From assembly GCA_024698925.1 (NCBI GenBank), contig JAILQO010000052.1, positions 1 through 39,754 on the forward strand: 39,754 bases of DNA, in the 5' to 3' direction. The position numbers were made by a program, and so were the translations under genes. Every line of letters begins with the position of its first letter. Within the stretch, counting starts at the first letter, position 1. Source of the stretch: Bacteroidaceae bacterium (GTDB lineage: Bacteria > Bacteroidota > Bacteroidia > Bacteroidales > Bacteroidaceae). Shown here piece after piece: positions 1-7,983 of the stretch. Below the pieces are notes generated by a model. That model had not been told where the DNA came from and searched no databases. It was given only the letters and a program-made list of their open reading frames with translations.

Positions 1-2
1 CT

Positions 3-128
3 CAGAAAATCAAGCCAAATGAGTGGATAAACGGACATTGGTACGAGCCGAGTATGCCCTCTGATGAGCAAACTCCAACTGAACGGAGACAGAAGGAACG
101 GCTTCCACTCAACAATATTGATTTTTAG
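3..128 (+). CDS. 3' end of an unidentified gene (partial)
   Basis: One forward frame is open from the window edge to a TAG stop at 126-128 and gives the last 41 residues of a protein. The tail is polar, contains the stretch INGHWYEPSMPSDEQ, and ends LPLNNIDF. I do not recognise the family. The other two forward frames close within the first 30 bases, and a palindrome begins 5 bases after this stop, which supports a real gene end. The start and most of the gene lie outside the window, so no function is proposed. Confidence 0.45.
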   Translation, partial: QKIKPNEWINGHWYEPSMPSDEQTPTERRQKERLPLNNIDF

Positions 129-133
129 AACTT

Positions 134-166
134 CCCTTAAGTAAAATGGGCTAAAATACTTAAGGG
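134..166. repeat. 10-bp perfect palindrome (hairpin)
   Basis: The arms 134-143 (CCCTTAAGTA) and 157-166 (TACTTAAGGG) are exact reverse complements around a 13-nt loop. It starts 5 bases after the stop of the upstream gene and may help end that transcript, but it has no clear T-run on the plus strand. Confidence 0.7.
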
Positions 167-169
167 CGC

Positions 170-236
170 AAAAAGCGATATGCCTTTTCGCGGGGAGAGA
201 TAAGGTGTGTTGCTCCCGGAGAAAAGGCATATCGCT
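170..236 (-). terminator. Long-stem terminator-like hairpin after rpiB
   Basis: The arms 174-189 and 221-236 are perfect 16-bp reverse complements around a 31-nt loop. Pairing can continue into the loop with a G-rich/C-rich extension. On the minus strand the hairpin lies 19 nt after the rpiB stop and is followed by five T residues (plus-strand AAAAA at 170-174), the form of an intrinsic terminator. The stem is longer than usual, so it could also be a dispersed palindromic repeat. Confidence 0.7.
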
Positions 237-255
237 ATGTGAGGGTAGGGTGGCG

Positions 256-750
256 TTAAACCGGAATCTTGTCGATGCGCTTCTGGTGGCGTCCGCCCTC
301 GAACTCGGTGGCAAAGAACTCGTCCATGATCTTGGCTGCCATCTCGTTGTCGATGAAGCGGCCGGGCATGACGAGGACGTTGGCGTTGTTGTGCTGACGG
401 ATGAGGTGGGCAATCTCTGGTATCCAGCAGAGGCCGGCACGAATGGACTGATGCTTGTTCAGCGTCATATTGATGCCCTCGCCGCTGCCACAGATGGCGA
501 TGCCGGGATAGACCTCGCCAGCCTCAATGCCGCGCGCCAGCGCGTGACCGAAGTCGGAGTAGTCGCACGAGTCCTCCGTATAGGTGCCATAGTCCTTCCA
601 GGCAATGCCGCGCTCGTCCAGATAGGACTTGACAAATTGTTTAAGGGCATAGCCAGCATGATCAGAGGCGAGGCCGACTATGGACCCACCCCCAACCCCT
701 CCCGTCAGGGAGGGGAGAGGCTGGCGCGTAGTGTCGTTATTTGTACTCAT
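256..750 (-). CDS. rpiB: Ribose-5-phosphate isomerase B with repeat-derived N-terminus
   Basis: RpiB interconverts ribose 5-phosphate and ribulose 5-phosphate in the cytoplasmic non-oxidative pentose phosphate pathway. Family features are the opening GLASDHAGYALK, the cysteine loop ICGSGEG, RAGLCW, and the ligand segment HNNANVL followed by PGRF. It is 164 aa against about 145-150 for most RpiB. The first 23 residues are extra: about ten ordinary residues (MSTNNDTTRQ), then PLPSLTGGVGGGS encoded by a G/C-rich palindromic repeat (683-717). No in-frame ATG, GTG or TTG lies between the repeat and the conserved core, so the ATG at 750 must be used unless a rarer start is. It follows tkt on the same strand with a 71-bp gap holding a second repeat copy; co-transcription with tkt is likely. 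Function is near certain; the start is well supported but odd. Confidence 0.95.
   Translation of the reverse strand: MSTNNDTTRQPLPSLTGGVGGGSIVGLASDHAGYALKQFVKSYLDERGIAWKDYGTYTEDSCDYSDFGHALARGIEAGEVYPGIAICGSGEGINMTLNKHQSIRAGLCWIPEIAHLIRQHNNANVLVMPGRFIDNEMAAKIMDEFFATEFEGGRHQKRIDKIPV
683..717 (-). repeat. G/C-rich palindromic repeat, copy 1 (inside rpiB)
   Basis: Read on the minus strand this is a hairpin CTCCCCTCCC-TGAC-GGGAGGGG followed by a G-rich tail ending GGGTC. It matches the copy at 789-820 in layout (CTCCCC arm, short loop, GGGGAG arm, G-rich tail, GGTC end) but lies in the opposite orientation. It encodes residues about 11-23 of RpiB. Confidence 0.75.
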
Positions 751-788
751 AGTTGGGAAACAAATTCAAATCTTGAAAGGTATCCACA

Positions 789-820
789 CTCCCCCTACAA
801 GGGGGAGCGGGGAGGGGGTC
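789..820 (+). repeat. G/C-rich palindromic repeat, copy 2 (rpiB-tkt gap)
   Basis: Read on the plus strand: CTCCCCC, loop TACAA, GGGGGAG, then a G-rich tail ending GGGTC. It begins one base after the tkt stop codon (tkt runs on the minus strand) and is inverted relative to copy 1, so the two copies could also pair with each other in the tkt-rpiB transcript. Confidence 0.75.
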
Positions 821-821
821 T

Positions 822-2834
822 TTATAGCTTCTTTACCTGTTCGTACACATTCTCGGCGGTGAAGCCTAACTTCTCGTCCAGCACCTTGTAGGGAGCGCTG
901 AAGCCGAAGCTCTGCAGGCCCCATACGCTGCCGTCGGCACCTACCAGACCTTCGAGGTTGACGGGCAGACCGGCGGTGAGACCGAATTTCTTCACGCCTG
1001 CGGGCAGGATAGCCTGCTGGTATTCCTTCGGCTGGCTGCGGAACAGACCCTCGGAAGGTACGCTGACGATGCGCACTTTCACGCCGTCCTTGCGCAACAG
1101 CTCTGTGCCGGCTACGAGGGTAGAAACCTCGGAACCGCTGGCGAGCAGGATGACATCAGGATTCTCGTCGCTGCCTGCTACGATATAGGCTCCCTTAGCG
1201 GCCTGAGCGTAGTCGTTGCCTGCGGGCAGGTCGGCGATGTTCTGGCGGCTGAGGATGAGGGCTGTGGGGCTGTCGGTATTCTCCATTGCCAGACGCCATG
1301 CAGCGGTGGTCTCCTGTGCATCTGCGGGACGCAGCACGAGGGTGGAGTTCTTGCCGTGGTGGTTCTTCAGCTTCTCCATGAGGCGGATCTGGGCTTCCTG
1401 CTCAACGGGCTCGTGGGTAGGACCGTCCTCGCCGACGCGGAAGGCATCGTGTGTCCAGATGAACTTCACGGGCAGCTCCATGAGGGCAGCCATACGGACT
1501 GCGGGCTTCATGTAGTCGGAGAACACGAAGAAGGTACCGCAAGCGGGGATGACACCGCCGTGCAGAGCCATACCGATGCAGCAGCAAGCCATCGTGAGCT
1601 CAGCCACACCAGCCTGGAAGAAAGCACCGCTGAAGTCGCCAGCCTTGAGGGCCTGCGTCTTCTTGAGGAAGCCGTCGGTCTTATCGGAGTTGGAGAGGTC
1701 GGCGCTGGCGCAGATCATGTTGGGAACCTGCTCGGCGAGGACGCTGAGAACGGCTGCGCTGGCGTTACGGGTAGCGTCGCCGGCCTTCTGCTGAACCTTG
1801 GTCCAATCTACCTTCGGAGCCTTGCCGCTGAACCATTCAGCCTGTGCGGCAGCCTTGGCGGGATTAGCCTGTGCCCAAGCAGCTTCTTCGGTCTTACGCT
1901 CGGTTGCGATAGCCTTCAATTCTTGGGCGCGCTTAGCGTAAAGCTCCTTAACATCGTCGAAGATAACAAACGGATTCTCAGGGTTTCCGCCCAAATTGGT
2001 TATAGTATTTCTGTAAGCGTCGCCGCCGAGGGGAGCACCATGCGTCTTGCAGTTGCGCTCGTAGCTGGAACCGTCCTCCTTGAGGGCGCCCTTACCCATG
2101 ATGCACTTACCGATGATGAGGGCGGGTTTGCCCTTCACGGCCTTGGCAGCCTCGATAGCCTTGCGGATCTGTGCGGCATCATTACCGTTGATCTCGAAGA
2201 CTTCCCAACCGAGGGCGCGATACTTGGCAGCGGTGTCCTCGTTCATGACTTCCTTGGTCTCGGTAGAGAGCTGGATGTCGTTGGAGTCATAGAACATAAC
2301 GACGTTGTCCAGACCCAGTGTGCCTGCGATGCGGGCTGCGCCCTGTGAGATCTCCTCCTGCACGCCGCCGTCGGAAATATAAATGTAGATGGTCTCCTTC
2401 TCAAAGGTGGGGTTGCCGGTGTGGGCAGCCAGGAACTTGGCAGCGATGGCAGCACCGATACCGAAGGTGTGGCCTTGACCCAACGGACCGCTGGTATTCT
2501 CAATGCCGCGCTTGGGGTCAGCCTCGGGGTGACCCGGGGTGGGAGAGCCCCACTGACGAAGCTGCTGCAGCTCGTCGAGCGAGAACTTGCCGATGAGTGC
2601 CAGCTGGCTGTAAAGCATCGGAGCCATGTGGCCTGGATCGAGGAAGAAACGGTCACGGCCTACCCATGTGGGATCTGCGGGGTCGTAGTTGAGGTACTCG
2701 CTGTAGAGCACGTTGATGAAATCTGCACCACCCATGGCGCCGCCCGGGTGGCCACTCTTGGCCTTCTCGACCATCGACGCAGCCAGGATACGGATGTTGT
2801 CCGCTGCGTGGTTCAATGTCTTGATGTCGTTCAT
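822..2834 (-). CDS. tkt: Transketolase
   Basis: Cytoplasmic thiamine-diphosphate enzyme moving two-carbon units between ketose and aldose phosphates in the pentose phosphate pathway. The 670-aa length is normal. The N-terminal pyrophosphate domain shows KSGHPGGAMGGAD near residue 28, DPGHMAP, and a ThDP/metal region beginning SDGGVQEE with DSNDI about 30 residues on. The pyrimidine domain carries DAFRVGEDGPTHEPVEQ, and the C-terminal domain begins near ILLASGSEV. The usual GDG of transketolase reads SDG here, a conservative change. The ATG at 2834 directly precedes the family-typical N-terminus, and a Bacteroidetes -7 box lies about 50 bp upstream. rpiB follows on the same strand in the same pathway, so the pair probably forms a two-gene operon. 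Confidence 0.97.
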   Translation of the reverse strand: MNDIKTLNHAADNIRILAASMVEKAKSGHPGGAMGGADFINVLYSEYLNYDPADPTWVGRDRFFLDPGHMAPMLYSQLALIGKFSLDELQQLRQWGSPTPGHPEADPKRGIENTSGPLGQGHTFGIGAAIAAKFLAAHTGNPTFEKETIYIYISDGGVQEEISQGAARIAGTLGLDNVVMFYDSNDIQLSTETKEVMNEDTAAKYRALGWEVFEINGNDAAQIRKAIEAAKAVKGKPALIIGKCIMGKGALKEDGSSYERNCKTHGAPLGGDAYRNTITNLGGNPENPFVIFDDVKELYAKRAQELKAIATERKTEEAAWAQANPAKAAAQAEWFSGKAPKVDWTKVQQKAGDATRNASAAVLSVLAEQVPNMICASADLSNSDKTDGFLKKTQALKAGDFSGAFFQAGVAELTMACCCIGMALHGGVIPACGTFFVFSDYMKPAVRMAALMELPVKFIWTHDAFRVGEDGPTHEPVEQEAQIRLMEKLKNHHGKNSTLVLRPADAQETTAAWRLAMENTDSPTALILSRQNIADLPAGNDYAQAAKGAYIVAGSDENPDVILLASGSEVSTLVAGTELLRKDGVKVRIVSVPSEGLFRSQPKEYQQAILPAGVKKFGLTAGLPVNLEGLVGADGSVWGLQSFGFSAPYKVLDEKLGFTAENVYEQVKKL

Positions 2835-2886
2835 TTGTTAGCGATTATTAATGATTAATTATGTATATTGTTGATGAATTTGCCTG

Positions 2887-2894
2887 CAAATGTA
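2887..2894 (-). promoter_or_regulatory. -7 promoter box for tkt
   Basis: The minus strand reads TACATTTG, matching the Bacteroidetes -7 consensus TAnnTTTG, 52 bp before the tkt start codon. I see no clear -33 TTTG at the right distance. The 13-mer on plus 2840-2852 in the leader also occurs, in the matching sense, before infC. Confidence 0.55.
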
Positions 2895-3021
2895 CATAAA
2901 AGAATTTAACATTCCGCACATTTTACATATTTTTATTCGCAAGAAGCTGCAAGAAAGTGCTTTTGGCACACCTTTTGCATCAAAGTGAGACGAGATTAGA
3001 AATACTAAAACATCCATAACA

Positions 3022-5070
3022 ATGCAAAAAGGTAATATCGGAGTAACAACCGAGAACATTTTCCCGGTTATCAAAAAGTTTCTTTATAGTGATCACGAGA
3101 TCTTCATCCGTGAGATTGTGTCGAATGCCGTAGATGCTACGCAGAAGCTGAAAACGCTTGCGGGCAAGGGCGATTTCCAAGGCGAAATGGGCGACCTGAA
3201 GGTGTGCGTCAGCGTAGACAAGGAGGCTGGCACCATCACTGTCAGCGACCGTGGTATCGGTATGACGGCCGAGGAGATTGACAAGTACATCAACCAGATA
3301 GCTTTCTCCGGCGCCAACGACTTCCTGGACAAGTACAAGGAGGATGCCAATGCCATCATCGGCCACTTCGGTCTGGGTTTCTACAGCTCGTTCATGGTCA
3401 GCGACCGCGTAGATATCATCACCAAGAGCTATCAGGACGCTCCCGCCGTGAAATGGAGCTGCGACGGCAGTCCCGAATTCACCCTCGAAGAGACGGAGAA
3501 GGCGGATCGCGGCACTGACATCGTCATGCACCTCAGCGAGGACTGCAAGGAGTTCCTGGAGAAGGACAAGCTGGAAGGCCTGCTGAAGAAGTACTGCCAC
3601 TTCCTGCCCGTACCTGTTGTGTTTGGCAAGAAGCAGGAATGGAAGGATGGCAAGATGGTTGATACAGAGGAGGATAACCAGATTAATGACACCACGCCGC
3701 TGTGGACACGCAAGCCCGCCGAGCTGAAGGATGAGGACTACAAGGAGTTCTACCGCAAGCTCTATCCGATGGCTGACGAGCCCCTGTTCTGGATCCACCT
3801 GAACGTGGACTACCCCTTCAACCTCACGGGTATCCTCTATTTCCCGAAGATCAAGAACAACCTCGACCTGCAGCGCAACAAGATTCAGCTCTACTGCAAT
3901 CAGGTGTTCGTCACCGACCAGGTGGAGGGCATCGTTCCTGACTTCCTGACGTTGCTGCACGGTGTCATCGACTCCCCGGATATCCCATTGAATGTCAGCC
4001 GCTCATACCTGCAGAGCGACAGCAATGTGAAGAAAATCAGCGGCTATATCACCAAGAAGGTCAGCGACCGCCTCAGCGGTATCTTCAAGACCGACCGTAA
4101 GGACTTCGAGCAGAAGTGGGATGACATCAAGATATTTATTAATTATGGTATGCTCACGGAGGATGACTTCTACGAGAAGGCCAAGACCTTCTTCCTCATG
4201 AAGGACACCGAGGGCAAGTACTACACCCTCGAGGAATACCAGGCGCTCATCAAGGATGCACAGACCAATAAGGACGGCCAGCTCGTCTATCTCTATGCTG
4301 CTGATCGTGAGGCACAATACACCTATATTGACGCCGCACAGCAGAAGGGATACAATGTCCTGCTCCTGGACGGCCAGCTGGATACGCCGCTCGTGCAGAT
4401 GCTGGAGCGCAAGCTGGAGAAGACGACCTTCACACGCGTAGACGCCGATGTCATTGACCGACTGATCCAGAAGGAAGACCAGAAGGGCGAGGCCCTGGAG
4501 GCGGTGCGTGCTGCCAATCTGTCAGCGGTGTTTGAGACCCAGATGCCCAAGACTGACAAAACGACATTCCACGTCGAGGCCAGCGCGATGGGCGAGGAGG
4601 CCATGCCTGTGGTCATCACGCAGAGCGAGTACATGCGCCGTATGAAGGATATGGCCCGCATTCAGCCGGGAATGGGCTTCTACGGTGAGATGCCGGATAT
4701 GTACAACCTCGTCCTCAATACCGACAACCGCCTGATCAAGGAGGTGCTGGAGCAGAGCGAGAAGGCTACGGAAGAGGCCCTGAAGCCCATCGAGGCAGAA
4801 CTGCGTGGGCTCAATGCCCGCAAGGCAGTTCTCCAGGCTGAGCAGGATAAGAAGAAGTACGATGAGATTACCGAGGCCGAGCGCGAGGATATGAATAAGT
4901 GCCGCGCCGACATCGAGGCAGAGGAACAGAAGAAGCGCGATGTACTGGCTGACTATGCCAAGGATAACGAGCGTGTACATCAGCTGATTGACCTGGCACT
5001 GCTGCAGAATGGATTGCTCACGGGCGAGGCGCTGACGCGCTTTGTCAAGCGTAGTGTCGATCTGCTCTAA
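3022..5070 (+). CDS. htpG: Chaperone HtpG (bacterial Hsp90)
   Basis: Dimeric cytosolic ATP-dependent chaperone. The N-terminal GHKL ATPase domain shows EIVSNAVDATQKL (normally NASDA; here NAVDA), the DRGIGM nucleotide motif near residue 77, and GHFGLGFYS near 115. The middle domain includes the arginine segment NVSRSYLQ near residue 325, and a C-terminal dimerisation region follows. The 682-aa length suits Bacteroidetes HtpG. The ATG at 3022 begins the typical N-terminus (MQKGNIGVTTEN). It is divergent from tkt across a 187-bp gap. I found no CIRCE element and no good TAnnTTTG box before it, which could mean an alternative sigma factor or a weakly conserved promoter. tRNA-Arg and clpC follow. 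Confidence 0.97.
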   Translation: MQKGNIGVTTENIFPVIKKFLYSDHEIFIREIVSNAVDATQKLKTLAGKGDFQGEMGDLKVCVSVDKEAGTITVSDRGIGMTAEEIDKYINQIAFSGANDFLDKYKEDANAIIGHFGLGFYSSFMVSDRVDIITKSYQDAPAVKWSCDGSPEFTLEETEKADRGTDIVMHLSEDCKEFLEKDKLEGLLKKYCHFLPVPVVFGKKQEWKDGKMVDTEEDNQINDTTPLWTRKPAELKDEDYKEFYRKLYPMADEPLFWIHLNVDYPFNLTGILYFPKIKNNLDLQRNKIQLYCNQVFVTDQVEGIVPDFLTLLHGVIDSPDIPLNVSRSYLQSDSNVKKISGYITKKVSDRLSGIFKTDRKDFEQKWDDIKIFINYGMLTEDDFYEKAKTFFLMKDTEGKYYTLEEYQALIKDAQTNKDGQLVYLYAADREAQYTYIDAAQQKGYNVLLLDGQLDTPLVQMLERKLEKTTFTRVDADVIDRLIQKEDQKGEALEAVRAANLSAVFETQMPKTDKTTFHVEASAMGEEAMPVVITQSEYMRRMKDMARIQPGMGFYGEMPDMYNLVLNTDNRLIKEVLEQSEKATEEALKPIEAELRGLNARKAVLQAEQDKKKYDEITEAEREDMNKCRADIEAEEQKKRDVLADYAKDNERVHQLIDLALLQNGLLTGEALTRFVKRSVDLL

Positions 5071-5091
5071 TAAGATTTTTCCCTCAAAAAG

Positions 5092-5123
5092 TTTGCAAAG
5101 TCCGCGGAAAACCCATACCTTTG
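5092..5123 (+). promoter_or_regulatory. Bacteroidetes promoter for tRNA-Arg
   Basis: TTTG at 5092-5095 and TACCTTTG at 5116-5123 are separated by 20 nt, a textbook match to the -33/-7 pattern, 24 nt before the tRNA. The promoter begins 22 bp after the htpG stop. Confidence 0.8.
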
Positions 5124-5146
5124 CAGACGATTTGAGGGAAACACAG

Positions 5147-5220
5147 GGCTCCTTAGCTCAACTGAATAGAGCATCTGACTACGGATCAGAAGGTTGTGGG
5201 TTTGAATCCCGCAGGAGTCA
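5147..5220 (+). tRNA. tRNA-Arg(ACG)
   Basis: The 7-bp acceptor stem pairs GGCTCCT (5147-5153) with AGGAGTC (5213-5219), with one G-T pair, and A5220 is the discriminator. D-arm TAGCTCA is present. The anticodon stem is TCTGA/TCAGA with loop CTACGGA, giving anticodon ACG at 5181-5183, whose A is expected to be edited to inosine. The T-arm contains TTTGAATCC. CCA is not encoded. Confidence 0.93.
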
Positions 5221-5292
5221 CTTTCCAGAGTAATGGACTTTTTGAAGGAGAAACTAACACAAATCACTTTACAGGTTTAGGAGTTAATACGA

Positions 5293-7803
5293 ATGGAGAA
5301 TAAACTCTCACCAAAGATAACAGAAATCCTTAATTTCGGAAAAGAGGAAGCGATGCGCCTGCGCTGCGAATACGTGGAGCCGGCTCATCTTATGCTGGCC
5401 ATGCTCCGCGAGGAGGATTGCACCGCAATCGCTATACTCCGCCAGTTGGGGGTGGATCTCTCACGGGTCAAGATGATGCTTGAAACGCATTGTCAGGGCG
5501 CGTCGGACAACCACGACCCGCTGTTGGGTATGGAGGCTAGTCGTGTGATGAAGCTGATGATTCTTGAGGCTCGCGCGATGCAAGAGGAATGTGCTGATAC
5601 GGAGCATCTGCTGCTCGCTTTCCTGCGCCACGAGAATGATACCGTAGGACGGATCCTCGGAGAGTTCGATGTGGACTATCAGACCGTCAAGAACACCCTC
5701 ACCCAGAAACAGGACCCGCGGGCTGGCTTCGGCTTTACGGACGAGGATGAGGATGATGAGGAGGAAGACGACGATCTTCACGAAACAGGACGCCCGGGCC
5801 GCTCGGCGACGCAGGCCTCGACACGTAAACAAAACGGCAAGGATAGTGGGACACCCGCTCTGGATACCTTCGGGACGGACCTCACCAAGGCTGCTGCTGA
5901 GAAGCTGCTCGATCCCGTTGTGGGTCGAGAGCGCGAGATTCAGCGCGTGGCTCAGATCCTCTGTCGCCGTAAGAAGAATAACCCCATCCTCATTGGCCTG
6001 CCGGGCGTGGGCAAGAGTGCTATCGTAGAGGGCTTGGCGCTGCGCATCGTGCAACATCAGGTGCCGCGACTGCTCTATGACAAACGCGTCATTGTGCTGG
6101 ATATGGCTTCCGTTGTGGCCGGTACGAAATATCGCGGACAGTTCGAGGAGCGCCTGAAGGCGATCATCAATGAGTTGCAGGCGCACAAGGAAATCATTCT
6201 CTTCATTGACGAGATTCATACCATCATTGGTGCGGGCTCGGCAGCGGGATCGATGGATGCCGCGAATATGCTGAAGCCGGCTTTGGCGCGCGGCGAGGTG
6301 CAGTGCATCGGCGCAACGACCATCGATGAGTATAAGAAGAGCATCGAAAAGGACGGCGCGCTGGAGCGACGCTTCCAGAAAGTGCTCGTAGAACCTACGA
6401 CCATTGATGAAACGATCCAGATCCTGGAGAACATCAAGGATCGCTACGAGGATCATCACCACGTCAGATATAGCACGGAGGCGCTACACGCCTGCGTGAA
6501 GCTTACGGACCGCTACGTGACGGATCGCTGCCTGCCGGACAAGGCCATCGACGCGATGGACGAGGCTGGCTCAAGGGCACATCTGGTGAATATGCCTGTC
6601 AGCGATGATATCCTGCGCAAGGAAGAACTCTGCCAGCACCTCAAAGAACTGAAAGATGACGCTGTCAGTAAGCAGAACTTCGAGTTGGCAGCGGAGTATC
6701 GCGACCAGCTGGCAAACGAGGAAGAGCGCCTGGAACAGATGAAGAAAGACTGGGAACACCAGCTCAAGGATGTCCGCGAGGAGATCACGGAGGACCAAAT
6801 CGCAGAAGTGGTGTCCATGATGACGGGTATTCCTGTGCAGCGGGTAGGGGAGAACGAGAACGAGCGATTGCGCAATCTCGGACCGAACCTCAAGGGCTCT
6901 GTTGTGGGACAGGATGATGCCGTGGATAAACTCGTGCGGGCTATCCAGCGCTCACGTGTAGGACTGAAAGATCCTAACAAACCTATCGGGACGTTTATGT
7001 TCCTTGGGCCTACGGGTGTCGGTAAGACCTACCTGACGAAACGACTTGCAGTAGCACTCTTTGGTAGCGAAGATGCACTCATACGTGTTGACATGAGCGA
7101 ATATATGGAGAAGCACACCGTGAGCCGAATGGTAGGTGCACCTCCGGGATATGTCGGTTATGAAGAAGGCGGACAGCTCACGGAGCGCGTGCGTCGTAAA
7201 CCGTATAGTATCGTTCTGCTCGACGAGATTGAAAAAGCGCATTCGGATATCTTCAATGTGCTGCTTCAGGTGATGGACGAAGGACGTCTCACCGACGGTA
7301 ACGGCACCACGGTGGATTTCCGCAATACGGTCATTATTATGACATCCAATAGTGGTACGCGTCAGCTGAAGGAGTTCGGTCAGGGTATCGGTTTCACGGC
7401 AGGCGGCGATGTCAACAACCGCGAATATGCCCGCAGCATTATCCAGAAGACACTGCAGAAGCAGTTCTCGCCTGAGTTCCTGAATCGTCTGGATGACATC
7501 ATATTCTTTGACCAGCTCTCAAAGGACAGCCTCCACCAGATTGTGGATATCGAGTTGCGTCCCCTACGCAAGCGCATTCAGGATATGGGTTATGACCTGC
7601 AACTGACGGACCAAGCCCGCTCTTGGCTCGCCACGAAGGGGTACGATGTCCAATTTGGTGCACGTCCACTCAAGCGACTCTTGCAGACGAGCGTGGAGGA
7701 TGCCTTCTGCCAGCTCATTCTTGATGGAAAGGTGAGTGCCGGACAGACCGTTGAGGTCGATGCGGAAGAAGGTGCCAAGGAGCTCACATTACGAGCGCTC
7801 TGA
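5293..7803 (+). CDS. clpC: ClpC-type AAA+ unfoldase of the Clp protease
   Basis: Hexameric unfoldase that feeds substrates to ClpP. Two Clp N-repeats occupy residues 1-145. An acidic linker follows (about 150-165, almost all D/E), with a low-complexity segment to about 195. The first AAA domain has Walker A GLPGVGKS at about 235 and Walker B LFIDEIHT near 302. The middle coiled coil contains a UVR-like helix (about 450-490). The second AAA domain has GPTGVGKT at about 572 and LLDEIEKAH near 640. At 836 aa with a short M domain it is ClpC rather than ClpB or ClpA. AGGAG sits 10 nt before the ATG. It lies 72 bp after tRNA-Arg with no clear promoter of its own. clpP is not in the window. Confidence 0.95.
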   Translation: MENKLSPKITEILNFGKEEAMRLRCEYVEPAHLMLAMLREEDCTAIAILRQLGVDLSRVKMMLETHCQGASDNHDPLLGMEASRVMKLMILEARAMQEECADTEHLLLAFLRHENDTVGRILGEFDVDYQTVKNTLTQKQDPRAGFGFTDEDEDDEEEDDDLHETGRPGRSATQASTRKQNGKDSGTPALDTFGTDLTKAAAEKLLDPVVGREREIQRVAQILCRRKKNNPILIGLPGVGKSAIVEGLALRIVQHQVPRLLYDKRVIVLDMASVVAGTKYRGQFEERLKAIINELQAHKEIILFIDEIHTIIGAGSAAGSMDAANMLKPALARGEVQCIGATTIDEYKKSIEKDGALERRFQKVLVEPTTIDETIQILENIKDRYEDHHHVRYSTEALHACVKLTDRYVTDRCLPDKAIDAMDEAGSRAHLVNMPVSDDILRKEELCQHLKELKDDAVSKQNFELAAEYRDQLANEEERLEQMKKDWEHQLKDVREEITEDQIAEVVSMMTGIPVQRVGENENERLRNLGPNLKGSVVGQDDAVDKLVRAIQRSRVGLKDPNKPIGTFMFLGPTGVGKTYLTKRLAVALFGSEDALIRVDMSEYMEKHTVSRMVGAPPGYVGYEEGGQLTERVRRKPYSIVLLDEIEKAHSDIFNVLLQVMDEGRLTDGNGTTVDFRNTVIIMTSNSGTRQLKEFGQGIGFTAGGDVNNREYARSIIQKTLQKQFSPEFLNRLDDIIFFDQLSKDSLHQIVDIELRPLRKRIQDMGYDLQLTDQARSWLATKGYDVQFGARPLKRLLQTSVEDAFCQLILDGKVSAGQTVEVDAEEGAKELTLRAL

Positions 7804-7842
7804 ACGATAATTAAACAAGGATTTATTCACTAAAATCACTAT

Positions 7843-7878
7843 AGCGACCATTCTGGGCAGCCAGAGTGGCCGCTTTTT
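7843..7878 (+). terminator. Intrinsic terminator after clpC
   Basis: AGCGACCATTCTGG and CCAGAGTGGCCGCT form a 14-position stem with a few wobbles or mismatches around GCAG, followed by TTTTT, 40 bp after the clpC stop. Confidence 0.75.
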
Positions 7879-7908
7879 GTGCAAAAAACTTGATTTTCTT
7901 ATAGATAT

Positions 7909-7942
7909 TTTGCTGTTATTCGGAAAAAATGTTGTAATTTTG
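7909..7942 (+). promoter_or_regulatory. Bacteroidetes promoter for thrS
   Basis: TTTG at 7909-7912 and TAATTTTG at 7935-7942 (22-nt spacing), 41 nt before the thrS ATG and just after the clpC terminator. It is likely the main promoter of thrS-infC-rpmI-rplT. Confidence 0.7.
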
Positions 7943-7983
7943 CGGCCGAATTGTGAAATTACAAAGAAAACAAGATATTCAAC

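Noticed and set aside
1356..2348. 330-aa open frame antisense to tkt
   Set aside because: Shadow of transketolase, with no family motif or promoter.
2941..2980. GTGC-TTTTG-GCAC palindrome before htpG as a heat-shock operator
   Set aside because: Only four-base arms and no match to CIRCE, so probably chance.
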